A stretch of 5,049 nt of DNA from Syntrophomonas sp. GTDB taxonomy: Bacteria > Bacillota > Syntrophomonadia > Syntrophomonadales > Syntrophomonadaceae. Where the stretch lies: contig PWPP01000109.1 of the NCBI GenBank assembly GCA_003558625.1, positions 1 to 5,049 of the forward strand, given 5' to 3'. Of the stretch, positions 1 to 5,049 are shown piece by piece. The notes under the pieces are model-generated. The model was not told the DNA's origin. It searched no databases and saw only the letters and a program-made list of their open reading frames with translations. A program made the position numbers and the translations under genes. The number at the start of each line of letters is the position of its first letter. The stretch's first letter is position 1.

Positions 1-2
1 AC

Positions 3-476
3 CAGGAAATAATCCGCTACCCAGTATGTCTTGAAAAAGGCCGGCTCATAAAGAGCAGTGACTGCCGCAGAGAAAAAGATAAAGGCATTGATGCCTACCT
101 GCAAGAAGTGGCCCAGCTCCTTGCTGATTCCCGTGAAGCCCATGATTTTCTAGGTCTGGTGCGCAAGGATAAACCTCGCTACATAAGGGATCAGCTAAAA
201 ATCATAAAAAACCACAGTCAGGATAAATCGTCTGAGACGATCGCTGAGGCACTGAGCTATTGCTTGAAAAACAGGCTATACGGGGCAACAGAGTTTGTAG
301 ATGCGTTAAATTATTTTAACCACCGGCATCATTTGCCCGGCGAAAAACCCGCGAATGAACATCAGTTAAAGCCACTTTGCGAGATAGACCGCTCTGTCTT
401 TAAGAGCCGTGTAGAAGTTCGGGATCTGAACATCTACATCAAAGAATTACAGGGGGTGAGAGAGTGTCAGAACTAG
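3..476 (+). CDS. istA: IS21-family transposase IstA, C-terminal fragment (5' end cut by window)
   Basis: This is the last 157 residues of the IS21 transposase, which cuts and joins the element's ends with a DDE catalytic domain of the retroviral-integrase type. The frame is open from the window edge at position 3; a GTG at 108 is internal and should not be taken as the start. The visible part is the C-terminal region after the catalytic core, so none of the acidic catalytic residues can be checked. It starts with a segment containing YPVCLEKGRLIK, then a charged helical stretch with a run KPRYIRDQLKIIK, then a tail containing RSVFKSRVEVRDLNIYIKEL. Identification rests mainly on its position directly before, and overlapping, an unmistakable istB gene. 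Its stop codon at 474-476 lies 13 bases inside istB, the usual translationally coupled arrangement. No truncation or frameshift is visible in this part. Confidence 0.85.
   Translation, partial: QEIIRYPVCLEKGRLIKSSDCRREKDKGIDAYLQEVAQLLADSREAHDFLGLVRKDKPRYIRDQLKIIKNHSQDKSSETIAEALSYCLKNRLYGATEFVDALNYFNHRHHLPGEKPANEHQLKPLCEIDRSVFKSRVEVRDLNIYIKELQGVRECQN
451..459 (+). promoter_or_regulatory. Ribosome binding site of istB, inside the end of istA
   Basis: AGGGGGTGA lies seven bases before the GTG at 464 and fixes that codon as the istB start. Because the site lies within the istA reading frame, ribosomes finishing istA would reach it, which fits coupled translation of the two proteins. Confidence 0.7.
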
Positions 477-1216
477 AAAAGCTCAAAAATGATATGAGAC
501 GTTTAAACATAACCGAAGCAGCTGCGGTGGTAGAAGAAATACTGCTTGAGGCCCAGGTGAAGGAACCCAGTTATCAGGTGTTTCTAAAAAACCTGGTGCA
601 GCATGAGATAAAAAAACGGGAAGAAAAACAAGTAAACAGGCTCTACAAATTGGCAGCCTTCCCCGAATACAAAACCCTGGATGAGTTTGACCTTTCAGAG
701 CAGCAGTCTCTAAGCAAAAAACAATTAAAACAGCTGCAAGAACTCCTATGGCTGGAACAGGCCTATAATCTGATTTTGTTAGGTCCCCCGGGGGTTGGGA
801 AAACATTTTTATCCATTGGCCTGGGGATTGAAGCTATTAGTCGGGGTTACCGGGTAACGTTTGTTCAGATGGATGAACTGATCCGTCACCTGAAAACGGA
901 GGAAATCAGCCGTAACTCCAGGACCAAGGTGAAAAGGATGGTTGGTTCGGACCTGGTGATTATTGATGACTTGATGTTCATGGCGATTGACCGACACGAG
1001 GCCAACCTCTTTTTTCAACTGGTCAACAAGCTCTACGGTCAGACTTCTATCATCATTACATCGAACAAGGGGCCAGAAGACTGGGGAGATATCCTGGGTG
1101 ATCCAGCGATTACAACAGCTGTTTTGGATCGCTTGATCCATAAAAGTGAGGTTATCCACTTAAACGGCGACAGCTATCGGCTGAAACATCGCCAAACCAT
1201 TTTTGGTAATAATTAG
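464..1216 (+). CDS. istB: IS21-family transposition helper ATPase IstB
   Basis: IstB is an AAA+ ATPase of the DnaA/DnaC-like group. In IS21 elements it binds DNA, assembles as an oligomer, helps choose the target and stimulates the IstA transposase. The 250-residue length is normal for the family. Residues 1-95 form the helical, charged N-terminal DNA-binding part. The ATPase core follows: Walker A GPPGVGKT at 107-114, Walker B LVIIDD at 164-169, a sensor-1 strand SIIITSN at 195-201, and an arginine in LDRLIH at 221-226 close to the C-terminus, as in other IstB proteins. All key ATPase residues are present, so the protein looks functional. The GTG start at 464 is supported by a strong Shine-Dalgarno site, and the first 13 bases overlap istA. 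The element's right terminus follows 50 bases after the stop. Its reading frame uses more A/T than the chromosomal genes downstream, consistent with a transferred element. Confidence 0.95.
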   Translation: MSELEKLKNDMRRLNITEAAAVVEEILLEAQVKEPSYQVFLKNLVQHEIKKREEKQVNRLYKLAAFPEYKTLDEFDLSEQQSLSKKQLKQLQELLWLEQAYNLILLGPPGVGKTFLSIGLGIEAISRGYRVTFVQMDELIRHLKTEEISRNSRTKVKRMVGSDLVIIDDLMFMAIDRHEANLFFQLVNKLYGQTSIIITSNKGPEDWGDILGDPAITTAVLDRLIHKSEVIHLNGDSYRLKHRQTIFGNN

Positions 1217-1266
1217 GTGTCCAAAGTTGTTTATCATTTTTTGTTCATTTTTACTTGACGGTTACA
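1217..1266 (+). repeat. Right terminal end of the IS21-family element with tandem transposase-site-like repeats
   Basis: The 50 bases after istB end in ...GGTTACA at 1266, read inward as TGTAACC. They contain an exact 8-base direct repeat, TCATTTTT at 1234-1241 and 1245-1252, spaced 11 bases apart (one helical turn). IS21-family ends are known to carry several short repeats that act as transposase binding sites, so this is the expected architecture. A TTGACG at 1255-1260 points outward and matches a -35 box at five of six positions. No matching -10 box is seen in the flanking DNA. Confidence 0.7.
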
Positions 1267-1295
1267 AGGACCAGTAGGGCCCCTCTTGTAAAAGC

Positions 1296-1368
1296 CACCG
1301 GCAGATGATAGACAGGGCGCTGCTGCCATCATGCGTATGGTAGACAGGCCGGTGCATCTGCCGTCGTG
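1296..1368 (+). repeat. Nested imperfect inverted repeat; possible structured RNA leader element
   Basis: CGGCAGATG (1299-1307) is perfectly complementary to CATCTGCCG (1355-1363), and CAC (1296-1298) can add three pairs with GTG (1366-1368) across a two-base bulge. Inside this, 1316-1329 pairs with 1337-1350 as a 13-pair stem containing one G.U pair, a bulged G1319 and a bulged A1344, closed by a seven-base loop (1330-1336). The two stems are separated by an asymmetric internal loop of 8 and 4 bases. CACCGG at 1296-1301 is also complementary to CCGGTG at 1349-1354, allowing an alternative pairing. No T-run follows, so it is not a typical intrinsic terminator. It could be a 5' leader element of the radical SAM gene that starts 53 bases later, or a dispersed palindromic repeat. 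No known riboswitch consensus was recognised. Confidence 0.45.
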
Positions 1369-1398
1369 ATACGTACGCCATGCCAATCAATAATCTAA

Positions 1399-1418
1399 AA
1401 AAGCTGAAGGGGGCTTTT
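1399..1418 (+). promoter_or_regulatory. Ribosome binding site of the radical SAM gene, displayed in a small hairpin
   Basis: AGGGGG at 1408-1413 lies seven bases before the GTG at 1421 and supports that start over the ATG at 1430, which would be 16 bases away. The flanking AAAAGC (1399-1404) and GCTTTT (1413-1418) are complementary and would put most of the site in an eight-base loop. The six-pair stem is mostly A-U and weak, so a regulatory role is uncertain. Confidence 0.55.
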
Positions 1419-1420
1419 AT

Positions 1421-2347
1421 GTGCAGGAAATGAAACATATCTACGGGCCGTTGCCTTCGCGGCGGCTGGGCCGCTCTTTAGGTGTCAGCCCCATACCGCG
1501 CAAGCGCTGCAATTATTCCTGCATCTATTGCCAGCTGGGCAGGACCTACCAGTTCAGCAATACCCGCTCCATGTTTTACCCCCTGGAGGAAATCATATCA
1601 GAACTGGACCTGGTGCTGTCGCAAAAGGTGGATTTCGATGTGGTTACCGTAGTGGGGGAAGGGGAACCGACCCTGTACCTGGGACTAGGTGAATTGATCA
1701 GAGCGGTGAAGACCAGGAGCGACAAACCGGTAGCACTGATCACCAACGGGGCCCTTCTATATGATCCCCGGGTGCGGGAGGAAGCCGGCCTGGCCGATAT
1801 CGTCCTGCCCTCACTGGACGCTTTTGAAGAGAAATCCTTCAGGCGTATCAACCGCCCCCACCGGGAACTGACTTTCGCTAAGGTATACCAGGGGCTGCAG
1901 GATTTTTCCGCCGCCTACCGCGGGCAATTATGGCTGGAGATCATGCTGCTCAAGGATTTTAATGATAGCGAAATGGCCCTGGAGCAATTTTCCCTCCTGC
2001 TGCAGAATATCCGCTATGACTGCCTCTATATAAATACCCCGGTAAGGCCGCCGGCCGACATGAAGGTGCAGCCGGTTACGGCGGAAGTGATGCGCCGGGC
2101 GGAAATCCTGCTGGGGGGTATCTCCATCGATTTATTGCAGAGCAAAGGCTATTACAGCCAGATCGGCGACGATTACCAGGCGGTTATGAGCATCATCCGG
2201 CGCCACCCCATGAATCAATTTGAGATCGAGAGCTTCTTGAAGTCGCGCAGCAACCAGCATTTCGCCGCATTCTTCACCCGGCTGCAGCAGGACCCCGCGG
2301 TCGAGAGCATCTCATACAAAGGCTACCTCACCTACCGCTTGAAATAA
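1421..2347 (+). CDS. Radical SAM protein, COG0731 (wyosine-synthase-like) family
   Basis: This is a 308-residue cytoplasmic radical SAM enzyme. Cysteines 30, 34 and 37 form the CxxxCxxC motif that holds the [4Fe-4S] cluster used to cleave S-adenosylmethionine. The following GEGEPTL (79-85) is the SAM-contacting glycine-rich motif, and ITNGALL (107-113), LPSLDAFEE (129-137), RRINRPH (141-147) and INTPVRPP (204-211) are stretches typical of this family. The N-terminal HIYGPLPSRRLGRSLG (6-21) is also characteristic. COG0731 is named after archaeal wyosine synthase Taw1, which modifies tRNA(Phe), but bacteria are not expected to make wyosine and the substrate here is unknown. The only other cysteine is C201, so the second iron-sulfur cluster of Taw1 is not supported. 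Residues 250-308 look like a small helical, possibly winged-helix, domain. The start is the GTG with the well-spaced Shine-Dalgarno; ATG at 1430 is the alternative and would remove three residues. No linked tRNA-modification gene is visible. Confidence 0.9.
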   Translation: MQEMKHIYGPLPSRRLGRSLGVSPIPRKRCNYSCIYCQLGRTYQFSNTRSMFYPLEEIISELDLVLSQKVDFDVVTVVGEGEPTLYLGLGELIRAVKTRSDKPVALITNGALLYDPRVREEAGLADIVLPSLDAFEEKSFRRINRPHRELTFAKVYQGLQDFSAAYRGQLWLEIMLLKDFNDSEMALEQFSLLLQNIRYDCLYINTPVRPPADMKVQPVTAEVMRRAEILLGGISIDLLQSKGYYSQIGDDYQAVMSIIRRHPMNQFEIESFLKSRSNQHFAAFFTRLQQDPAVESISYKGYLTYRLK

Positions 2348-2353
2348 TTTCAA
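2339..2353 (+). other. Short perfect palindrome spanning the radical SAM stop codon
   Basis: TTGAAA (2339-2344) and TTTCAA (2348-2353) are exact inverted repeats around the TAA stop. The stem is short and A/T-rich and is not followed by a T-run, so it is a poor intrinsic terminator. No better terminator was found between 2354 and 2430. Confidence 0.3.
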
Positions 2354-2432
2354 TCAGGGGCAGGTGCTCTTCTCTGGCCGCTGCCGCCTGGCTTTAAACA
2401 TCCCTGCGCTTTGCCTGTGCACCCGGGAGGGA

Positions 2433-2461
2433 TTGACCTGCATCAAGCGATGAAATGTGAT
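2433..2461 (+). promoter_or_regulatory. Possible sigma-A type promoter for the serine hydrolase gene
   Basis: TTGACC at 2433-2438 matches the -35 consensus at five of six positions. After a 17-base spacer, TGTGAT at 2456-2461 matches the -10 consensus at four of six. Transcription would begin near 2468, leaving a leader of about 117 bases before the proposed TTG start. This is the best candidate I see in the gap, but the -10 box is weak and there is no supporting operator. Confidence 0.35.
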
Positions 2462-2568
2462 TTTTTCTTCAAGGGTTAGCAGTTAAGATGGATGACCCTG
2501 CTCTGTGCCGGGATTTTTCAGAAAAGCAAACGGAAACAACGTCCCCCTGTTTGGAAATAGATGTGGAG

Positions 2569-2580
2569 AGGAGGGGTGAT
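2569..2580 (+). promoter_or_regulatory. Very strong ribosome binding site that decides a TTG start
   Basis: AGGAGGGGTGAT, followed by C, is nearly a full complement of the 16S rRNA 3' tail. It ends about eight to ten bases before an in-frame TTG at 2585. The upstream ATG at 2561 is preceded by TTTGGAAATAG, with no comparable site, and the Shine-Dalgarno would then lie inside the coding region. This argues for the TTG as the true start. Confidence 0.75.
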
Positions 2581-2584
2581 CAGA

Positions 2585-4543
2585 TTGAGAAAACTGATGT
2601 GTTTGATTTTGCTTCTATGTTTTCTTCTACTGCCTGATATGAACCATAATGCAGCAGCATCTGCTTCCCCGTTAGACGCAGATGATCTGGAAGCGTTTTT
2701 AGACGGGGTCATTGCAGAACAAATGGATGCGTTTGACATACCGAACCTCACCGTGGCTGTGGTCGCAGGCGGGGAAGTGATTTTTGCCGGGGGATATGGC
2801 TATGCCGATATCGCACAGGGCCGTCCGGTAGATGCGGAAAAAACCATGTTCAGGATTGGATCCACTGCCAAGTTGTTTACCTGGACAGCGGTGATGCAGC
2901 TGGCAGAGCAGGGCAAACTGGATCTGGATGCAGATATAAATGAATACCTGGATTTTACCATCCCAGCCGGACTGGAATATGGGCGGGGAGGCTCAGCGCT
3001 GGAGCCGATCACCTTAAGGCACCTGATGTCGCATACACCGGGCTTCGAAGATTATCCGACCGGGACCTTCTCCCTTGCGGCAGAAGAGGCGCTTCCCCTG
3101 GACCGGTACGTCCGTGAACGCCGACCGGCGCGGGTGTTCCCCCCTGGAGAAGTTGCCGCCTACTCCAACTATGGGACCGCACTGGCCGGTTATATGGTAG
3201 AGGTGGTATCCGGAATTCCATATGCCCGATATATCGAAGAGAATATCTATAAGCCCCTGGGTATGGAGCACAGCACCTTTCGCCAGCCGCTGCCGGCCGA
3301 CCTGACCGGGCACATGGCCAGGGCTTATCGTTATATTGATGGGGAGTTTCGTGAAGGTGCGTTTGAGTTCATGCAGGAACCTTCAGGCAGTATGAGCAGC
3401 AGCGCCTCGGATATGGCCAGGTTCATGCTGGCCTATCTGCAGGGAGGGCAGCTTGCCGGGGAACGCATCTTGATGGAGGAAACGGTGAATATGATGTTCG
3501 AAGGGCAATTCACGCTTCATCCCCGTTTAGATGGAATGGCCCACGGTTTCATGAAGGCCACCTATAACGGCCGGGATACCTTCCATCATCCTGGAGGGAC
3601 GATGCTCTATGATACGGGGCTCTACCTGATCCCGGATGAAGAAACAGGGTTCTTCATATCTCACAGCGGTGGAAGCCACCTGGTGAATCTAGAGATATTT
3701 CAACGCTTCATGGATCGCTATTTTCCCGGTGAGAGGATCGCCGCACCGGAAGCACCGGCCGGTATGGCTGCAAGATCCGAGGCCTATGCCGGTGAATACC
3801 ACCAGAATCGGCGGGCATTCACCACTGACGATAGATTCTTAAGCCTTCTCATGGGGGTGATCCATGTCGATGTGGACGAAGAGGGCTATTTGGTGGTGGC
3901 ACACCAGGGGCAGACGGATAGATTGGTAGAGGTCGAGCCCGGTGTCTACCAGAACTTGAGGGGCGGCGGGGCCGAGGATTACGGAGGAGATTTTCATTTC
4001 AGGATGATCGTTTTCTCCACAGATCCCATGGGCAGGACGATGCTGATGTCTGACGGGCCCATGAGCTACTCCCGGGCGGCCTGGTATGAAACTTCCGGCC
4101 TGACCTTCCTGATGCTGCTCTTTTCCGTCGTCGTTATCATCGGAAGCCTGTCCTACTGGAGTGTAAAGGCCATCGCTTTACGAGTGCGCAGGCAGGGGGG
4201 CCAACCTGATGAAAAAAGAAAAGGCGCCTCACTGGCGAAACGGGCAGCAGTCATACAGGGCCTGTTCACCTTTGCTTTTCTGCTCCAGTTTTTGAGCGCG
4301 AGTCAACCGGACCCGCTATACGGCCTTCCCGCACCTGCTTTCACTCAACCAGCAACCTGGGCCAGGATCTTAGATACGGTTATTTCATATGGGATAGCAT
4401 GGTCAGCCCTGGCTGTTGCAGTATTCATGGTCCTGGCCTGGTGGAAATCCTACTGGAAACCGACAGGAAGAGCCCACTATACCCTGTTTGCCCTGGCCGG
4501 GCTCATGCTGGCTTGGATATTCTATTTCTGGCAGGTGATCTAA
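2585..4543 (+). CDS. Secreted membrane-anchored serine hydrolase (beta-lactamase/PBP fold) with four-helix C-terminal membrane domain
   Basis: The 652-residue product, counted from the TTG, starts with a signal peptide: MRKL, a hydrophobic run to about residue 17, and a likely cut after ASA at 25-27. The catalytic domain (about 30-380) carries all three serine beta-lactamase/DD-peptidase motifs: S93-T-A-K96, with S93 as nucleophile; Y193-S-N195; and H335-P-G337 in place of KTG. It therefore belongs to the class C beta-lactamase-like (PF00144) group of esterases, peptidases and peptide hydrolases, acting outside the membrane. Residues about 392-492 form a beta-rich linker domain. Four predicted membrane helices follow, at about 506-528, 554-574, 595-619 and 632-652; the arginine/lysine-rich loops at 529-553 and 620-630 fit a cytoplasmic side and place the catalytic domain outside. 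The substrate cannot be told from sequence; cell-wall or peptide hydrolysis is more likely than drug resistance. ATG at 2561 would add eight residues but lacks a ribosome site. It appears to be transcribed alone. Confidence 0.9.
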   Translation: MRKLMCLILLLCFLLLPDMNHNAAASASPLDADDLEAFLDGVIAEQMDAFDIPNLTVAVVAGGEVIFAGGYGYADIAQGRPVDAEKTMFRIGSTAKLFTWTAVMQLAEQGKLDLDADINEYLDFTIPAGLEYGRGGSALEPITLRHLMSHTPGFEDYPTGTFSLAAEEALPLDRYVRERRPARVFPPGEVAAYSNYGTALAGYMVEVVSGIPYARYIEENIYKPLGMEHSTFRQPLPADLTGHMARAYRYIDGEFREGAFEFMQEPSGSMSSSASDMARFMLAYLQGGQLAGERILMEETVNMMFEGQFTLHPRLDGMAHGFMKATYNGRDTFHHPGGTMLYDTGLYLIPDEETGFFISHSGGSHLVNLEIFQRFMDRYFPGERIAAPEAPAGMAARSEAYAGEYHQNRRAFTTDDRFLSLLMGVIHVDVDEEGYLVVAHQGQTDRLVEVEPGVYQNLRGGGAEDYGGDFHFRMIVFSTDPMGRTMLMSDGPMSYSRAAWYETSGLTFLMLLFSVVVIIGSLSYWSVKAIALRVRRQGGQPDEKRKGASLAKRAAVIQGLFTFAFLLQFLSASQPDPLYGLPAPAFTQPATWARILDTVISYGIAWSALAVAVFMVLAWWKSYWKPTGRAHYTLFALAGLMLAWIFYFWQVI

Positions 4544-4571
4544 GCACACTGCAGGATCCCTTTCCCGTTGA

Positions 4572-5018
4572 GCAGACCGGCATTCCACCGGGGCGCATTT
4601 CCACCTGCTGGCCCGGTTTGCAGTCACCGCTGCCGGAGCCGGCACTATCCTCATGTTTAATTCGTTCCCCCGCTGGCACCTGTGGTCGGTGTTTTCACTG
4701 TATTACTTCGCCATCATGGGGATCGTTTTTTTGCTGATATGGGTCAGCGGCTATTTTTATAGCATTGCACCTTATTGCTTAGCCCGACATTTTTCTATAC
4801 TTCACTCGAATGTATCTGTTGATCGCAGCCGGCTTTTTTATCAGGAAAAAATACAGGAAGCAGGGGTTTGGTGAAGATAAGAAAGCGTTTGCCGGATATT
4901 GATCAATGCCATGGCGTCGTCTGTCGACATGCTGAACCTTCTCCTTGTTATTAAGCAGGTGCCGGCCAGGGCCATGTTGAAAAACAACGGGCCCAAGAGC
5001 TACTGGAAAGCTCAATAA
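4572..5018 (+). pseudogene. Probable decayed membrane-protein gene split over two reading frames
   Basis: No intact gene with a credible start lies in the last 506 bases, but coding-like segments follow one another on the + strand. Frame A is open from 4572, after an in-frame TGA at 4569-4571. It encodes two likely membrane helices, around LLARFAVTAAGAGTILMF and LYYFAIMGIVFLLIWVSG, ending near 4780. The next frame then gives PDIFLYFTRMYLLIAAGFF followed by a basic stretch IRKKYRKQGFGEDKKAFAGY, from 4783 to the stop at 4900-4902. From there frame A resumes with INAMASSVDMLNLLLVIKQV and ends at TAA 5016-5018. Small indels near 4780 and 4900 would join these into one protein. The ATGs at 4653 and 4810 have no ribosome binding site. 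G/C-rich third positions in the first segment resemble real coding sequence. I do not recognise the family. Alternatively, the segments could be short chance frames, or sequencing errors in a live gene. Confidence 0.4.
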
Positions 5019-5049
5019 GCGTACACTTTTTTATACACCAAACAGGGGG

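Larger units (their letters stand above)
1..1266 (+). mobile_element. IS21-family insertion sequence, right-hand part (left end outside window)
   Basis: The element is recognised from its two-gene istA-istB organisation with overlapping frames, an IstB-type AAA+ ATPase, and a right end lying about 50 bases after the istB stop. Read inward from 1266, the end begins TGTAACCGTCAAG, fitting the TG...CA termini of IS21-family elements. Both visible proteins are open without frameshifts, so this copy may be active, but the left end, the N-terminus of IstA and its catalytic core lie before position 1. The exact end at 1266 is inferred from the terminal TGT/ACA and could not be compared with the left end or checked by a target duplication. 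istB looks more A/T-rich than the genes downstream, consistent with a mobile origin. Confidence 0.85.

Noticed and set aside
1286..1314. Promoter TTGTAA - 17 bases - TAGACA before the radical SAM gene
   Set aside because: The -10 box matches only three of six positions and lies inside the stem region of the hairpin, so it is too weak to annotate.
2441..2466. CATC/GATG mini-hairpin followed by a T-run as a terminator of the radical SAM gene
   Set aside because: The stem has only four pairs and is separated from the T-run by several bases. It also overlaps the better-supported promoter candidate.
2585..2680. Lipoprotein signal with a lipobox cysteine in the hydrolase leader
   Set aside because: The cysteines lie within the hydrophobic core and are followed by more hydrophobic residues, not by a mature-protein start. 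An ASA signal peptidase I site further on fits better.
4826..4842. AGCCGGCT followed by T6 as an intrinsic terminator
   Set aside because: The palindrome has no room for a loop, so it cannot form a normal terminator hairpin. The T-run also lies within a coding-like segment.
4653..4874. A small intact membrane protein starting at ATG 4653
   Set aside because: There is no Shine-Dalgarno before 4653, the coding-like sequence continues upstream of that ATG to 4572, and the last 30 residues lose the membrane-protein character while a different frame gains it. A broken gene fits better.
4779..5015. A 78-codon open frame on the minus strand over the end of the window
   Set aside because: It has no ribosome binding site, a composition unlike a folded protein, and lies opposite + strand segments that look more protein-like. 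It is best explained as a shadow frame.
5044..5049. AGGGGG at the window end as the ribosome site of a following gene
   Set aside because: No start codon is visible before the window ends, so it cannot be supported.
1..5049. CRISPR array, tRNA or rRNA genes, toxin-antitoxin pair or defence cluster
   Set aside because: No regularly spaced repeats, no tRNA-like cloverleaf and no second small paired gene were seen on either strand.

Overview
The window reads like a piece of a moderate-GC Gram-positive anaerobe chromosome, most likely a clostridial-type member of the Bacillota. This is an inference. It rests on very strong Shine-Dalgarno sequences (one close to AGGAGGTGATC), on GTG and TTG start codons, and on the gene families present. 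No rRNA or species-specific marker is in the window to settle it. All supportable genes are on the + strand.

Layout: (1) Positions 1-1266 are the right-hand part of an IS21-family insertion sequence: the C-terminal end of the IstA transposase (cut by the window edge), the complete IstB helper ATPase overlapping it by 13 bases, and a right terminal end just after istB. (2) Positions 1267-1420 are a gene-free gap holding a long nested inverted repeat that would fold, as RNA, into a bulged hairpin of about 70 nt. (3) Positions 1421-2347 encode a radical SAM protein of the COG0731 type, relatives of wyosine synthase whose role in bacteria is unsettled. (4) Positions 2348-2584 hold a possible promoter and a very strong ribosome binding site. 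(5) Positions 2585-4543 encode a secreted, membrane-anchored serine hydrolase of the beta-lactamase/penicillin-binding-protein fold with a four-helix membrane tail. (6) Positions 4544-5049 hold no intact gene, but show coding-like reading frames for membrane-protein segments that switch frame at least twice, which looks like a decayed gene.

The genes do not form an obvious pathway. istA and istB work together in transposition. The radical SAM gene and the hydrolase are separated by more than 200 bases and probably have separate promoters. I found no clear evidence of a new multi-gene system. The points most worth a second look are the structured element at 1296-1368, the broken membrane-protein gene at 4572-5018, and the function of the radical SAM protein, which lacks the extra cysteines of true wyosine synthases.
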